From an uncultured Coriobacteriaceae bacterium (GTDB lineage: Bacteria > Actinomycetota > Coriobacteriia > Coriobacteriales > Atopobiaceae), in assembly GCA_948439405.1 (NCBI GenBank), contig CAOJNB010000015.1, positions 1 through 42,300 on the forward strand: 42,300 bases of DNA, given 5' to 3'. The notes under the pieces were generated by a model. The model was not told the DNA's origin. It saw nothing but the letters and a program-made list of their open reading frames with translations, and ran no database searches. Of this stretch, positions 12,268 through 19,200 are shown one piece after another; within the stretch, counting starts at the first letter, position 1, and each line of letters opens with the position of its first letter. The translations under genes and the position numbers were made by a program.

Positions 12268-13911
12268 ATGGCGTCATCTCCGAAGCACATGCGGCGCGTC
12301 GGGCAGGCGCCTGACGCGGCCGAGTCCCGCGACGCGCAGGTCGGCCGGTCCGAGGCGATGATGAGCGGCCTCGTGATCGTGAGCCGCGTCACGGGCTTCG
12401 TGCGCACCTGGGCCCAGGCCTTCGCGCTGGGCGTCACCGTGATCGCGAGCTGCTACTCGGTGGCCAACAACCTGCCCAACCAGCTCTACGAGATCGTCGT
12501 GGGCGGCATGCTCGTGACGGCCTTCCTGCCCGTCTACCTCACCGAGAAGCGCCGCGGCGGGCCCGAGCGCGGCTCGGCCTACGCCTCGAACCTCGTCTCG
12601 TGCGTGGTGGTGCTCATGGGGGCGGCCACCCTGCTCTCGATGGCGTTCGCGCACCAGGTGGTGTGGACGCAGTCCTTCTCCGCCACGGAGGACTTCGACG
12701 TCGCCCTCACCGTCTACTTCTTCCGCTTCTTCGCGATCGAGGTGCTGCTCTACTCGCTGTCCTCGATCCTGTCGGGCGTCCTCAACGCGGAGCGCGACTA
12801 CTTCTGGAGCAACGCGGCGCCCATCTTCAACAACTTCGTGACGACGGCCTCGTTCCTCGCCTACGCCGCCCTCGCCGGCTCGCACCCCCGCCTCGCGCTG
12901 CTGGTCCTCGCGCTCGGCAACCCGCTGGGCGTGCTCGTGCAGGTTGCCGTCCAGCTGCCGGCCCTCGCGCGCTACGGCGTGCGCCTGCGCTGGCGGGTCG
13001 ACCTGCGCGACCCGGCGCTGCGCGAGACGGTCGCGATCGGCGCCCCCACCCTCGTCGTGATGCTGTGCTCGTTCGAGACGGCCTCCGTGATGACGAGCTC
13101 CGCGCTCTCGGTCACGGCGGTGGGCGCGAGCGTGAGCGCCTACGCGCGCCTGTGGTTCACGCTGCCCTACGCCATCTTCGCCGTCCCGATCACCACGGCG
13201 ATGTTCACCGAGCTCTCCCACGACGCGGCCGACGGCGACATGGACTCCTACCGCCGCGGCGTGTCCTCGGGCATCGCGCGCATCGTGTTCTGGATGGTGC
13301 CCTTCGCGCTGTTCCTCGTCGTCTTCGCGACGCCGCTCGTCACCATCCTGGCGGCGGGCTCCTTCTCCGGCGAGGAGGTCGCGATGACGGTGGGCTACCT
13401 GCGGGCGCTCGCGGTGTCGCTTCCCGCCTACGGCGTGTGCTCCTACCTCCAGAAGGTGTGCTCGTCGCTGCGTCGCATGCAGATCTTCACCGGGGCGTCG
13501 GTCGCCGCGGCCGTCGTGCAGACCCTCCTGTGCGTCCTGCTCGCACCGGTGGGCGGGCTTCCCGCGGTCGCGCTGTCCTCGACGGCCTACATGCTCACGG
13601 TCGACGTCGTGACCCTCGCCTCCCTGCGCCGCGAGCTCGGCGGCCTCGGGCTCGGCCGGGTGACGGGGGCCACGCTCCGCGCGCTCGCGATGGGCCTCGC
13701 CGGCTCGGTCGCCGGCGTCCTGGTCGGCTTCGCGGGCTTCGGGCTGCTCGGCGTCGACGCGACCGCGTCGGTGGGCCTCGCCTTCGCGCAGGTCGTCGCT
13801 GGCGGGATCCCGGCGTTCGCCGCCTGCTTCGGGGGAGCCGCGGCGCTCGGGATGCCCGAGGCCGACCTCGTGCGCTCGCTCGCGGGGCGCCTGCTGCGTC
13901 GCGGCAGGTAG
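12268..13911 (+). CDS. murJ: MurJ/MviN-family lipid II flippase
   Basis: 547 residues, with about 14 hydrophobic segments spread along the protein, the topology of MurJ. The family flips lipid II across the cytoplasmic membrane for peptidoglycan synthesis. Recognisable parts are the first helix MSGLVIVSRVTGFVRT, the conserved YSVANNLPNQLYEIVVGGMLVTAFLP, and LFxxLSGVLNAE-type segments (here LSSILSGVLNAERDYF). The N-terminus has about 30 polar residues before helix 1, and the C-terminus ends in a basic stretch (LLRRGR). The start ATG follows GGGGGGAG. The gap to ybaK is 14 bp, so it could be read from the uvrA promoter. A true role as an essential flippase rather than a paralogue cannot be told from one window. 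Confidence 0.9.
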   Translation: MASSPKHMRRVGQAPDAAESRDAQVGRSEAMMSGLVIVSRVTGFVRTWAQAFALGVTVIASCYSVANNLPNQLYEIVVGGMLVTAFLPVYLTEKRRGGPERGSAYASNLVSCVVVLMGAATLLSMAFAHQVVWTQSFSATEDFDVALTVYFFRFFAIEVLLYSLSSILSGVLNAERDYFWSNAAPIFNNFVTTASFLAYAALAGSHPRLALLVLALGNPLGVLVQVAVQLPALARYGVRLRWRVDLRDPALRETVAIGAPTLVVMLCSFETASVMTSSALSVTAVGASVSAYARLWFTLPYAIFAVPITTAMFTELSHDAADGDMDSYRRGVSSGIARIVFWMVPFALFLVVFATPLVTILAAGSFSGEEVAMTVGYLRALAVSLPAYGVCSYLQKVCSSLRRMQIFTGASVAAAVVQTLLCVLLAPVGGLPAVALSSTAYMLTVDVVTLASLRRELGGLGLGRVTGATLRALAMGLAGSVAGVLVGFAGFGLLGVDATASVGLAFAQVVAGGIPAFAACFGGAAALGMPEADLVRSLAGRLLRRGR

Positions 13912-13957
13912 CCGGCCCGCCCCTTCGTTGCGCGACTGTTTCAATCCCGCATCGCCG

Positions 13958-13974
13958 CCGGCGCGCCGCGCCGG
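13958..13974 (+). terminator. Short GC hairpin between murJ and livJ
   Basis: CCGGCGC-GCC-GCGCCGG, a 7-bp perfect stem 47 nt after the murJ stop, with no T-tract. It may mark the end of the murJ transcript. A -10-like CATAGT at 13982 could serve livJ, but no -35 is seen. Confidence 0.35.
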
Positions 13975-14026
13975 GATGATTCATAGTGTTTCGTCAACGC
14001 ACATCACCTCGTCGAAGGAGGACACG

Positions 14027-15223
14027 ATGACCACTTCCAACGTCTCCAGGAGGGGCTTCCTCAAGCTCGCGGGCGCCGCGGGCGCCGTCGCGCTCGTCGG
14101 CTGCAGCGACGACTCCTCCTCCGAGTCCACCGGCGGCTCCGAGGCCTCCGGCTCCGCCTTCGTCCTCGGCCACATCGGGCCGCTGACCGGCGCCACCGCC
14201 ATCTACGGCAACGCCACCCAGAACGGCGCCCAGATCGCCGTCGACGAGATCAACGCCGAGGGCGGCGACATCCAGTTCAAGCTCGAGTCCCAGGACGACG
14301 AGAACGACGCCGAGAAGTCCGTCAACGCCTACCACACCCTGGTCGACTCCGGCATGCAGATCCTCGTCGGCACCACCACCACGACCCCGTGCGTCGCCGT
14401 GGCCGCCGAGTCCAACGCCGACCGCATCTTCCAGCTGACGCCGTCCGCCTCCTCGACCGAGGTCATCGCCGACAAGGACAACGTCTACCAGATGTGCTTC
14501 ACCGACCCCAACCAGGGCACCGCGTCGGCGCAGTACATCGACGAGCAGGGCCTCGGCACCAAGATCGCCATCATCTACAACAACGCCGACGCCTACTCCA
14601 CCGGCATCCACGACAAGTTCGTCGAGGAGGCCGAGAGCCGCGGCCTGGAGATCGTCTCCGACGAGGCCTTCTCCGACGACTCCGCCACCGACTTCTCCGT
14701 CCAGGTGGCCGCCGCCAAGGACGCCGAGGCCGACCTCGTCTTCCTGCCGATCTACTACACCCCGGCCTCCCAGATCCTGATCGAGGCCGACAAGCAGGAG
14801 TACAAGCCGAGCTTCTTCGGCGTCGACGGCATGGACGGCATCCTGGGCGTCGAGAACTTCGACACCAGCCTCGCCGAGGGCGTCATGCTGCTGACCCCGT
14901 TCAACGCCGACTCCGAGGACGAGGCCACCCAGAGCTTCGTGACCGCCTACAAGGACGCCTACGACGAGACCCCGAACCAGTTCGCCGCCGACTCCTACGA
15001 CTGCGTCTACGCCATCAAGCAGGCGCTCGAGGCCGCGGAGTGCACCCCGGACATGTCCGCCGAGGAGATCTGCGACGCGCTGATCGCGACCTTCCCCTCC
15101 GGCGACTTCTCCTTCACCGGCATCACCACCGGCGGCGAGCCGGCGACCTGGGCCGACACCGGCGAGGTCTCCAAGCAGCCGATGGGCATGCGCATCGAGA
15201 ACGGCGCCTACGTGGGCATGTAG
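14027..15223 (+). CDS. livJ: Branched-chain amino acid ABC transporter, substrate-binding lipoprotein
   Basis: 398 residues. The N-terminus SRRGFLKLAGAAGAVALVGC carries both a twin-arginine motif and a lipobox (ALVGC, Cys about residue 25), so the mature protein is probably a Tat-exported lipoprotein anchored on the outer face of the membrane. A Ser/Asp/Glu linker follows, then the periplasmic-binding fold typical of the Leu/Ile/Val family (VLGHIGPLTGATAIYGNATQ). It would hand amino acids to LivHM. The ATG at 14027 is preceded by AAGGAGGA. It is the first gene of livJHMGF and is separated from livH by a strong hairpin, a usual way to make more binding protein than permease. The actual ligand (Leu, Ile, Val or another amino acid) is not fixed by sequence. 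Confidence 0.93.
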   Translation: MTTSNVSRRGFLKLAGAAGAVALVGCSDDSSSESTGGSEASGSAFVLGHIGPLTGATAIYGNATQNGAQIAVDEINAEGGDIQFKLESQDDENDAEKSVNAYHTLVDSGMQILVGTTTTTPCVAVAAESNADRIFQLTPSASSTEVIADKDNVYQMCFTDPNQGTASAQYIDEQGLGTKIAIIYNNADAYSTGIHDKFVEEAESRGLEIVSDEAFSDDSATDFSVQVAAAKDAEADLVFLPIYYTPASQILIEADKQEYKPSFFGVDGMDGILGVENFDTSLAEGVMLLTPFNADSEDEATQSFVTAYKDAYDETPNQFAADSYDCVYAIKQALEAAECTPDMSAEEICDALIATFPSGDFSFTGITTGGEPATWADTGEVSKQPMGMRIENGAYVGM

Positions 15224-15256
15224 CCCGAGGCTCCGTCACGCTATCTTGTGAGTCAC

Positions 15257-15291
15257 GCTGGCGGGGGTCCCTGGGTGGGGCCTCCGCCAGC
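15257..15291 (+). promoter_or_regulatory. Intercistronic stem-loop between livJ and livH
   Basis: A 15-bp stem with two G-U pairs (GCTGGCGGGGGTCCC against GGGGCCTCCGCCAGC) around the loop TGGGT, 34 nt after the livJ stop and 45 nt before livH. It has no T-tract. Its likely role is partial termination or protection of the livJ mRNA 3' end. Confidence 0.6.
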
Positions 15292-15335
15292 CACGTACGA
15301 GCCCGGGGGCACCGGGCCGCTGAGGAGGGGGGAAG

Positions 15336-16217
15336 ATGGGCTTTCTCGCGAACCTCGTGAACGGGGTCAGCCTGGGCAGCGTGTACGCGATCATCGCGCT
15401 GGGCTACACCATGGTGTACGGCATTGCGAAGATGCTCAACTTCGCGCACGGCGACGTCATCATGGTCGGTGGCTACCTGTGCTACTGCACGCTGGTCTAC
15501 CTCGGGCTGAGCCCGATCATCGGCCTCGTCGTGTGCGTCGCGGGCTGCACGGTGCTCGGCGTCGTCGTCGAGCGCCTCGCCTACAAGCCGCTGCGCGACG
15601 CCCCCTCGCTCGACGTGCTCATCACGGCCATCGGCGTCTCGTACTTCCTGCAGAACGCCGCGCTGCTGATCTGGGGCTCCGACCCGAAGTCCTTCCCGCA
15701 GATGGTCGACTTCGGCTCGCTGCGCCTGTTCGGCGGCCAGCTCATCATCTCGTCGACGGCGATCGTCACCGTGCTCGCCAACATCGTGATCATGGTGGGC
15801 CTCACGCTGTTCATCAACAAGACGAAGATGGGCAAGGCCATGCGCGCCTGCTCCGAGGACCGCGGCGCCGCCCAGCTCATGGGCATCAACGTCAACTCGA
15901 CGATCTCGCTCACGTTCGCGATCGGCTCCGGCCTGGCCGCGATCGCGGGCGTGCTGCTGTGCTCGAGCTACCCCACGCTCATGCCCACCACCGGCGCGAT
16001 GCCCGGCATCAAGGCGTTCACCGCGGCCGTCGTCGGCGGCATCGGCTCCATCCCGGGCGCCCTACTCGGCGGCCTGATGCTCGGCGTGGTGGAGATCTTC
16101 GCGAAGGCCTACATCGGCACGCAGTTCTCCGACGCCATCGTGTTCGCGGTGCTCATCGTCGTGCTGCTGGTCCGCCCGACGGGCCTGCTGGGCAAGCCGA
16201 TGACGGAGAAGGTGTAG
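15336..16217 (+). CDS. livH: Branched-chain amino acid ABC transporter permease LivH
   Basis: 293 residues, highly hydrophobic with about eight membrane segments, the size of LivH. Family features are the N-terminal NGVSLGSVYAIIALGYTMVYGIAKMLNFAHGD and the EAA-like cytoplasmic loop MRACSEDRGAAQLMGIN that contacts the ATPases, followed by the region FTAAVVGGIGSIPGALLGG. The ATG follows GAGGAGGGGGG. It pairs with LivM to make the transmembrane channel. Confidence 0.96.
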   Translation: MGFLANLVNGVSLGSVYAIIALGYTMVYGIAKMLNFAHGDVIMVGGYLCYCTLVYLGLSPIIGLVVCVAGCTVLGVVVERLAYKPLRDAPSLDVLITAIGVSYFLQNAALLIWGSDPKSFPQMVDFGSLRLFGGQLIISSTAIVTVLANIVIMVGLTLFINKTKMGKAMRACSEDRGAAQLMGINVNSTISLTFAIGSGLAAIAGVLLCSSYPTLMPTTGAMPGIKAFTAAVVGGIGSIPGALLGGLMLGVVEIFAKAYIGTQFSDAIVFAVLIVVLLVRPTGLLGKPMTEKV

Positions 16218-16226
16218 GTGAGAGCC

Positions 16227-17324
16227 ATGGCAGGAAAGAAGCAGAGCAGGGAGCTGCGCTCCGACCTCATCACCTACGGCATCGTCATCGCCGCCTTCGT
16301 CCTCGTCCAGCTGGGCGTCTCCGCCGGCTTCATCGGCTCGGCGCTGCAGGGCCAGCTGATCCCCATCTGCGCCTACGTCGTCATGGCGGTGTCGCTCAAC
16401 CTCGTCGTCGGCCTGTCCGGCGAGCTGAGCCTGGGCCACGCCGGCTTCATGAGCGTGGGCGCCTTCACGGGCGTCGTGGCGGCCACCGCGCTGCAGCCGC
16501 TCGTGGGCAGCGACGCGCTCACGCTCGTGCTCGCGATGCTCGTCGGCGCCGTGTTCGCCGCGATCGCCGGCGTCATCGTGGGTGTGCCCGTCATGCGCCT
16601 GCGCGGCGACTACCTCGCGATCGTGACCCTCGCCTTCGGCGAGATCATCAAGAACCTCCTCAACAACCTCTACGTCGGCATCGACGCCGCCGGGCTGCAC
16701 CTCTCCTTCACCGGCGAGGCCGCGCTCGGCATGGACGGCGGCGAGACGATCATCAAGGGGCCGCAGGGCGCCGTCGGCATCCCGCGCCTCTCGACCTTCC
16801 TGATCGGCTTCCTGCTCGTCCTCTTCGCGCTGTTCGTCGTGCTCAACCTCAAGCGCTCGCGCTCGGGCCGCGCGATCATGGCCGTGCGCGACAACCGCAT
16901 AGCCGCCGAGTCCGTGGGCATCAACACCACGAAGTACCGCCTGATGGCCTTCGTGGTCGCCGCGGCCCTCGCCGGCATGGCGGGCGCGCTCTACGCGATG
17001 AACTTCTCCTCGATCGCGCCGCGCAAGTTCGACTTCAACACGTCGATCCTGATCCTCGTGTTCGTCGTGCTCGGCGGCATGGGCAACATCCGCGGCTCCG
17101 TGATCGCGGCGACGCTGCTCACGATCCTGCCGGAGGCGCTGCGCTCCATCAGCGACTACCGCATGCTGCTCTACGCGATCGTGCTGATCCTCGTCATGCT
17201 CGTGACGAACAACCCGACCCTGCGCGCCCTGTGGCTGCGGGTCAAGGGACGGTTGTCGAGACGCCCGCCGACGGCGCGGGCGGCCTCCACCGTCCAGGAG
17301 GGGGGCGACGACGATGAGCGCTAG
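16227..17324 (+). CDS. livM: Branched-chain amino acid ABC transporter permease LivM
   Basis: 365 residues with about nine hydrophobic segments. Family features are VVGLSGELSLGHAGFMSVGAF in the first half and the ATPase-contact loop RAIMAVRDNRIAAESVGINTTKYR, followed by FVVLGGMGNIRGSVIAA. I choose the ATG at 16227 behind AGGTGA; the GTG at 16218, directly after the livH stop and with GGAG 9 nt before it, is equally possible and would add three residues. The C-terminus overlaps the start of livG by 11 bp. The end of the protein is Arg/Asp-rich and hydrophilic. Confidence 0.93.
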   Translation: MAGKKQSRELRSDLITYGIVIAAFVLVQLGVSAGFIGSALQGQLIPICAYVVMAVSLNLVVGLSGELSLGHAGFMSVGAFTGVVAATALQPLVGSDALTLVLAMLVGAVFAAIAGVIVGVPVMRLRGDYLAIVTLAFGEIIKNLLNNLYVGIDAAGLHLSFTGEAALGMDGGETIIKGPQGAVGIPRLSTFLIGFLLVLFALFVVLNLKRSRSGRAIMAVRDNRIAAESVGINTTKYRLMAFVVAAALAGMAGALYAMNFSSIAPRKFDFNTSILILVFVVLGGMGNIRGSVIAATLLTILPEALRSISDYRMLLYAIVLILVMLVTNNPTLRALWLRVKGRLSRRPPTARAASTVQEGGDDDER

Positions 17325-18186
17325 GTTCCACCTGCCCTCCTTCAAGGGCGAGCCCACCAAGATGGTCGACATGCCCAGCGACGCGATCATCCCCGAGCGC
17401 GACCTGGGCAAGGTCCCGGTGCTCGAGTGCCGCCACCTCGGCATCGACTTCGGCGGCCTCTCGGCGGTCGACGACTTCAACGTCGCGATCGGTCGCACCG
17501 AGATCGCCGGCCTGATCGGCCCGAACGGCGCCGGCAAGACGACGGTGTTCAACCTGCTCACCAACGTCTACCAGCCCACGCGCGGCACGATCCTGCTCGA
17601 CGGCAAGGACACCGCGGGCATGTCGCCCGACCAGGTCAACCGCGCCGGCATCGCGCGCACCTTCCAGAACATCCGCCTGTTCGACACGCTCACCGTCGAG
17701 GAGAACGTGATGATCGGGCTGCACAACGAGGTGCGCGAGGGCATGTGGTCCTCGATGCTTCGCCTGCCGACCCACTTCTCGGCGGAGCGCCGCTTCCACG
17801 AGCGCGCGCTCGAGCTGCTGGACTTCTTCGGGATGGCGGACTTCGCCGACATGCCCGCCGGCAGCCTGCCCTACGGCGCCCAGCGCCGCCTCGAGATCGT
17901 GCGCGCGCTGGCCACGAACCCCAAGCTGCTGCTGCTCGACGAGCCGGCCGCCGGCATGAACCCCGCCGAGACCGCCGAGCTCACCGAGAACATCCACCGC
18001 ATCCGCGAGGAGTTCGAGATCGCCGTCCTGCTCATCGAGCACGACATGAGCCTGGTCATGGAGATCTGCGAGGGCATCGCGGTGCTCAACTACGGCCGCA
18101 TCATCGCCAAGGGCACGCCCGAGGAGATCCAGAGCAACCCGGAGGTCATCGAGGCCTACCTGGGCAAGCAGGAGGGGGATGAGTAG
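17314..18186 (+). CDS. livG: Branched-chain amino acid ABC transporter ATP-binding protein LivG
   Basis: 290 residues. Cytoplasmic ABC ATPase with Walker A GPNGAGKTT, a long helical insert (LHNEVREGMWSSMLRLPTHF) characteristic of LivG, signature-like motif SLPYGAQRRLEI in place of LSGGQ, and Walker B LLLLDEPAAGMNP. It has about 35 residues ahead of the ABC core, longer than most LivG proteins. The ATG at 17314 follows AGGAGGGGGG and overlaps livM; the end overlaps livF by 8 bp, implying coupled translation. Confidence 0.95.
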   Translation: MSARFHLPSFKGEPTKMVDMPSDAIIPERDLGKVPVLECRHLGIDFGGLSAVDDFNVAIGRTEIAGLIGPNGAGKTTVFNLLTNVYQPTRGTILLDGKDTAGMSPDQVNRAGIARTFQNIRLFDTLTVEENVMIGLHNEVREGMWSSMLRLPTHFSAERRFHERALELLDFFGMADFADMPAGSLPYGAQRRLEIVRALATNPKLLLLDEPAAGMNPAETAELTENIHRIREEFEIAVLLIEHDMSLVMEICEGIAVLNYGRIIAKGTPEEIQSNPEVIEAYLGKQEGDE

Positions 18187-18895
18187 CGTGAGCATGCTCG
18201 AGGTCTCGGACCTGCACGTCCACTACGGCTCCATCCACGCGCTGAAGGGCGTCTCGTTCACCGTCGAGGCGGGCGAGATCGTGACGCTGATCGGCGCGAA
18301 CGGCGCCGGCAAGTCCACGACGCTCAACACCGTCGCGGGCCTGCTGCGCCCTTCCTCCGGCCACGTCCTGTTCGAGGGCGACTCGCTCGCCGTCGTCCCG
18401 GCGCACAAGATCGTCGGCCGCGGCGTCGCGCTGTGCCCGGAGGGCCGCCGCGTGTTCGCGGACATGAGCGTCGAGGAGAACCTCGACATGGGCGCCTTCA
18501 CCCGTCCCGACGACGAGGCGGCCGAGAGCAAGGAGCGCGTGTTCCAGCGCTTCCCGCGCCTCGCCGAGCGCCGTCGCCAGTCCGCCGGCACCCTGTCCGG
18601 CGGCGAGCAGCAGATGCTCGCGATGGGCCGCGCGCTCATGTCCAACCCGCGCCTGCTGATGCTCGACGAGCCCTCGATGGGCCTCGCCCCGATTCTCGTG
18701 GGCGAGATCTTCGACATCATCCAGGGGCTCCACGAGCAGGGCACCACGATCCTGCTCGTCGAGCAGAACGCCCAGCAGGCCCTGAAGGTCGCCGACCGCG
18801 CCTACGTCCTCGAGACGGGCTCGATCGCGATGGAGGGCCCGGCCTCCGAGCTCGCGGGCGACCCGCGTGTCCAGCAGGCCTACCTGGGCGGCTAG
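18179..18895 (+). CDS. livF: Branched-chain amino acid ABC transporter ATP-binding protein LivF
   Basis: 238 residues. ABC ATPase with Walker A GANGAGKST, signature LSGGEQQMLAMGRAL and Walker B LLMLDEPSMGLAP; the region VALCPEGRRVFADMSVEENL is typical of LivF. The start at ATG 18179 has GGAGGGGG close in front; GTG 18188 or ATG 18194 would give the more usual N-terminus MLEVSDLHVHYG and are real alternatives. It is the last gene of the transporter operon and is followed by a GC-rich hairpin. Confidence 0.95.
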   Translation: MSSVSMLEVSDLHVHYGSIHALKGVSFTVEAGEIVTLIGANGAGKSTTLNTVAGLLRPSSGHVLFEGDSLAVVPAHKIVGRGVALCPEGRRVFADMSVEENLDMGAFTRPDDEAAESKERVFQRFPRLAERRRQSAGTLSGGEQQMLAMGRALMSNPRLLMLDEPSMGLAPILVGEIFDIIQGLHEQGTTILLVEQNAQQALKVADRAYVLETGSIAMEGPASELAGDPRVQQAYLGG

Positions 18896-18919
18896 CGAGG
18901 CCCCGCGTCCCGCACGTCC

Positions 18920-18951
18920 CGACGCCCCGTCGCTCGCGCGGCGGGGCGTCG
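18920..18951 (+). terminator. Terminator-like hairpin after livF
   Basis: CGACGCCCCG (18920-18929) pairs with CGGGGCGTCG (18942-18951) in a perfect 10-bp stem, 25 nt after the livF stop. No T-tract follows. Confidence 0.55.
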
Positions 18952-18978
18952 CGCATCGGGGGGCGCTGCGAACGGGAA

Positions 18979-19058
18979 CGGGAAGTTGGTTGTCGCTTCG
19001 GAACGAGATCGGGAGGACGGCGTCCCCGTTCGTTACGAGACGACAACCAAGTTCCCCG
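18979..19058. repeat. 80-bp extended imperfect palindrome upstream of the histidine operon
   Basis: The outer arm CGGGAAGTTGGTTGTCG (18979-18995) pairs with CGACAACCAAGTTCCCCG (19041-19058) with one mismatch. The inside continues to pair in part: AACGA with TCGTT, and GGAC-GGC-GTCC as the tip. The whole 80 bp can fold into a single rod. It fills much of the 305-bp gap between livF and hisZ-hisG, which otherwise holds the livF terminator, a second hairpin and an operator-like palindrome. I see no His-rich leader peptide and no clear T-box. Confidence 0.6.
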
Positions 19059-19084
19059 ACCGCAGGCGACCGGGGGAGGGCGCG

Positions 19085-19123
19085 GGCGCCTTACCCGGCC
19101 CTGAGGAACCCGGGGGTGGCGCC
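19085..19123 (+). promoter_or_regulatory. Second hairpin in the histidine operon leader
   Basis: GGCGCCTTACCCGG (19085-19098) and CCGGGGGTGGCGCC (19110-19123) pair over 14 positions with three mismatches around an 11-nt loop. It lies between the 80-bp palindrome and the operator-like site. It could be an attenuator or a terminator for livF read-through. Confidence 0.35.
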
Positions 19124-19127
19124 GTTC

Positions 19128-19145
19128 ACTTTAGCGTGCTAAAGT
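19128..19145. promoter_or_regulatory. Palindromic operator-like site before the histidine operon
   Basis: ACTTTAGCGTGCTAAAGT has 8-bp perfect inverted halves around a GT centre, and is AT-rich inside very GC-rich DNA. It lies 56 nt before the hisZ-hisG start. This is the form of a dimeric repressor operator; TrpR-like HisR regulators of Gram-positive histidine operons are a candidate, by analogy only. Confidence 0.5.
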
Positions 19146-19200
19146 ATCGAACCATGAGAGCAGACCCGTCCCGCCAGGGACTGACTTCGAGGAGGCCCAC

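Noticed and set aside
18979..19123. T-box riboswitch before the histidine operon
   Set aside because: GGGGGTGGCGCC recalls the T-box core, but the TGGC would pair with a tRNA ending GCCA, not with tRNA-His (CCCA), and no specifier loop or Stem I motifs could be placed.
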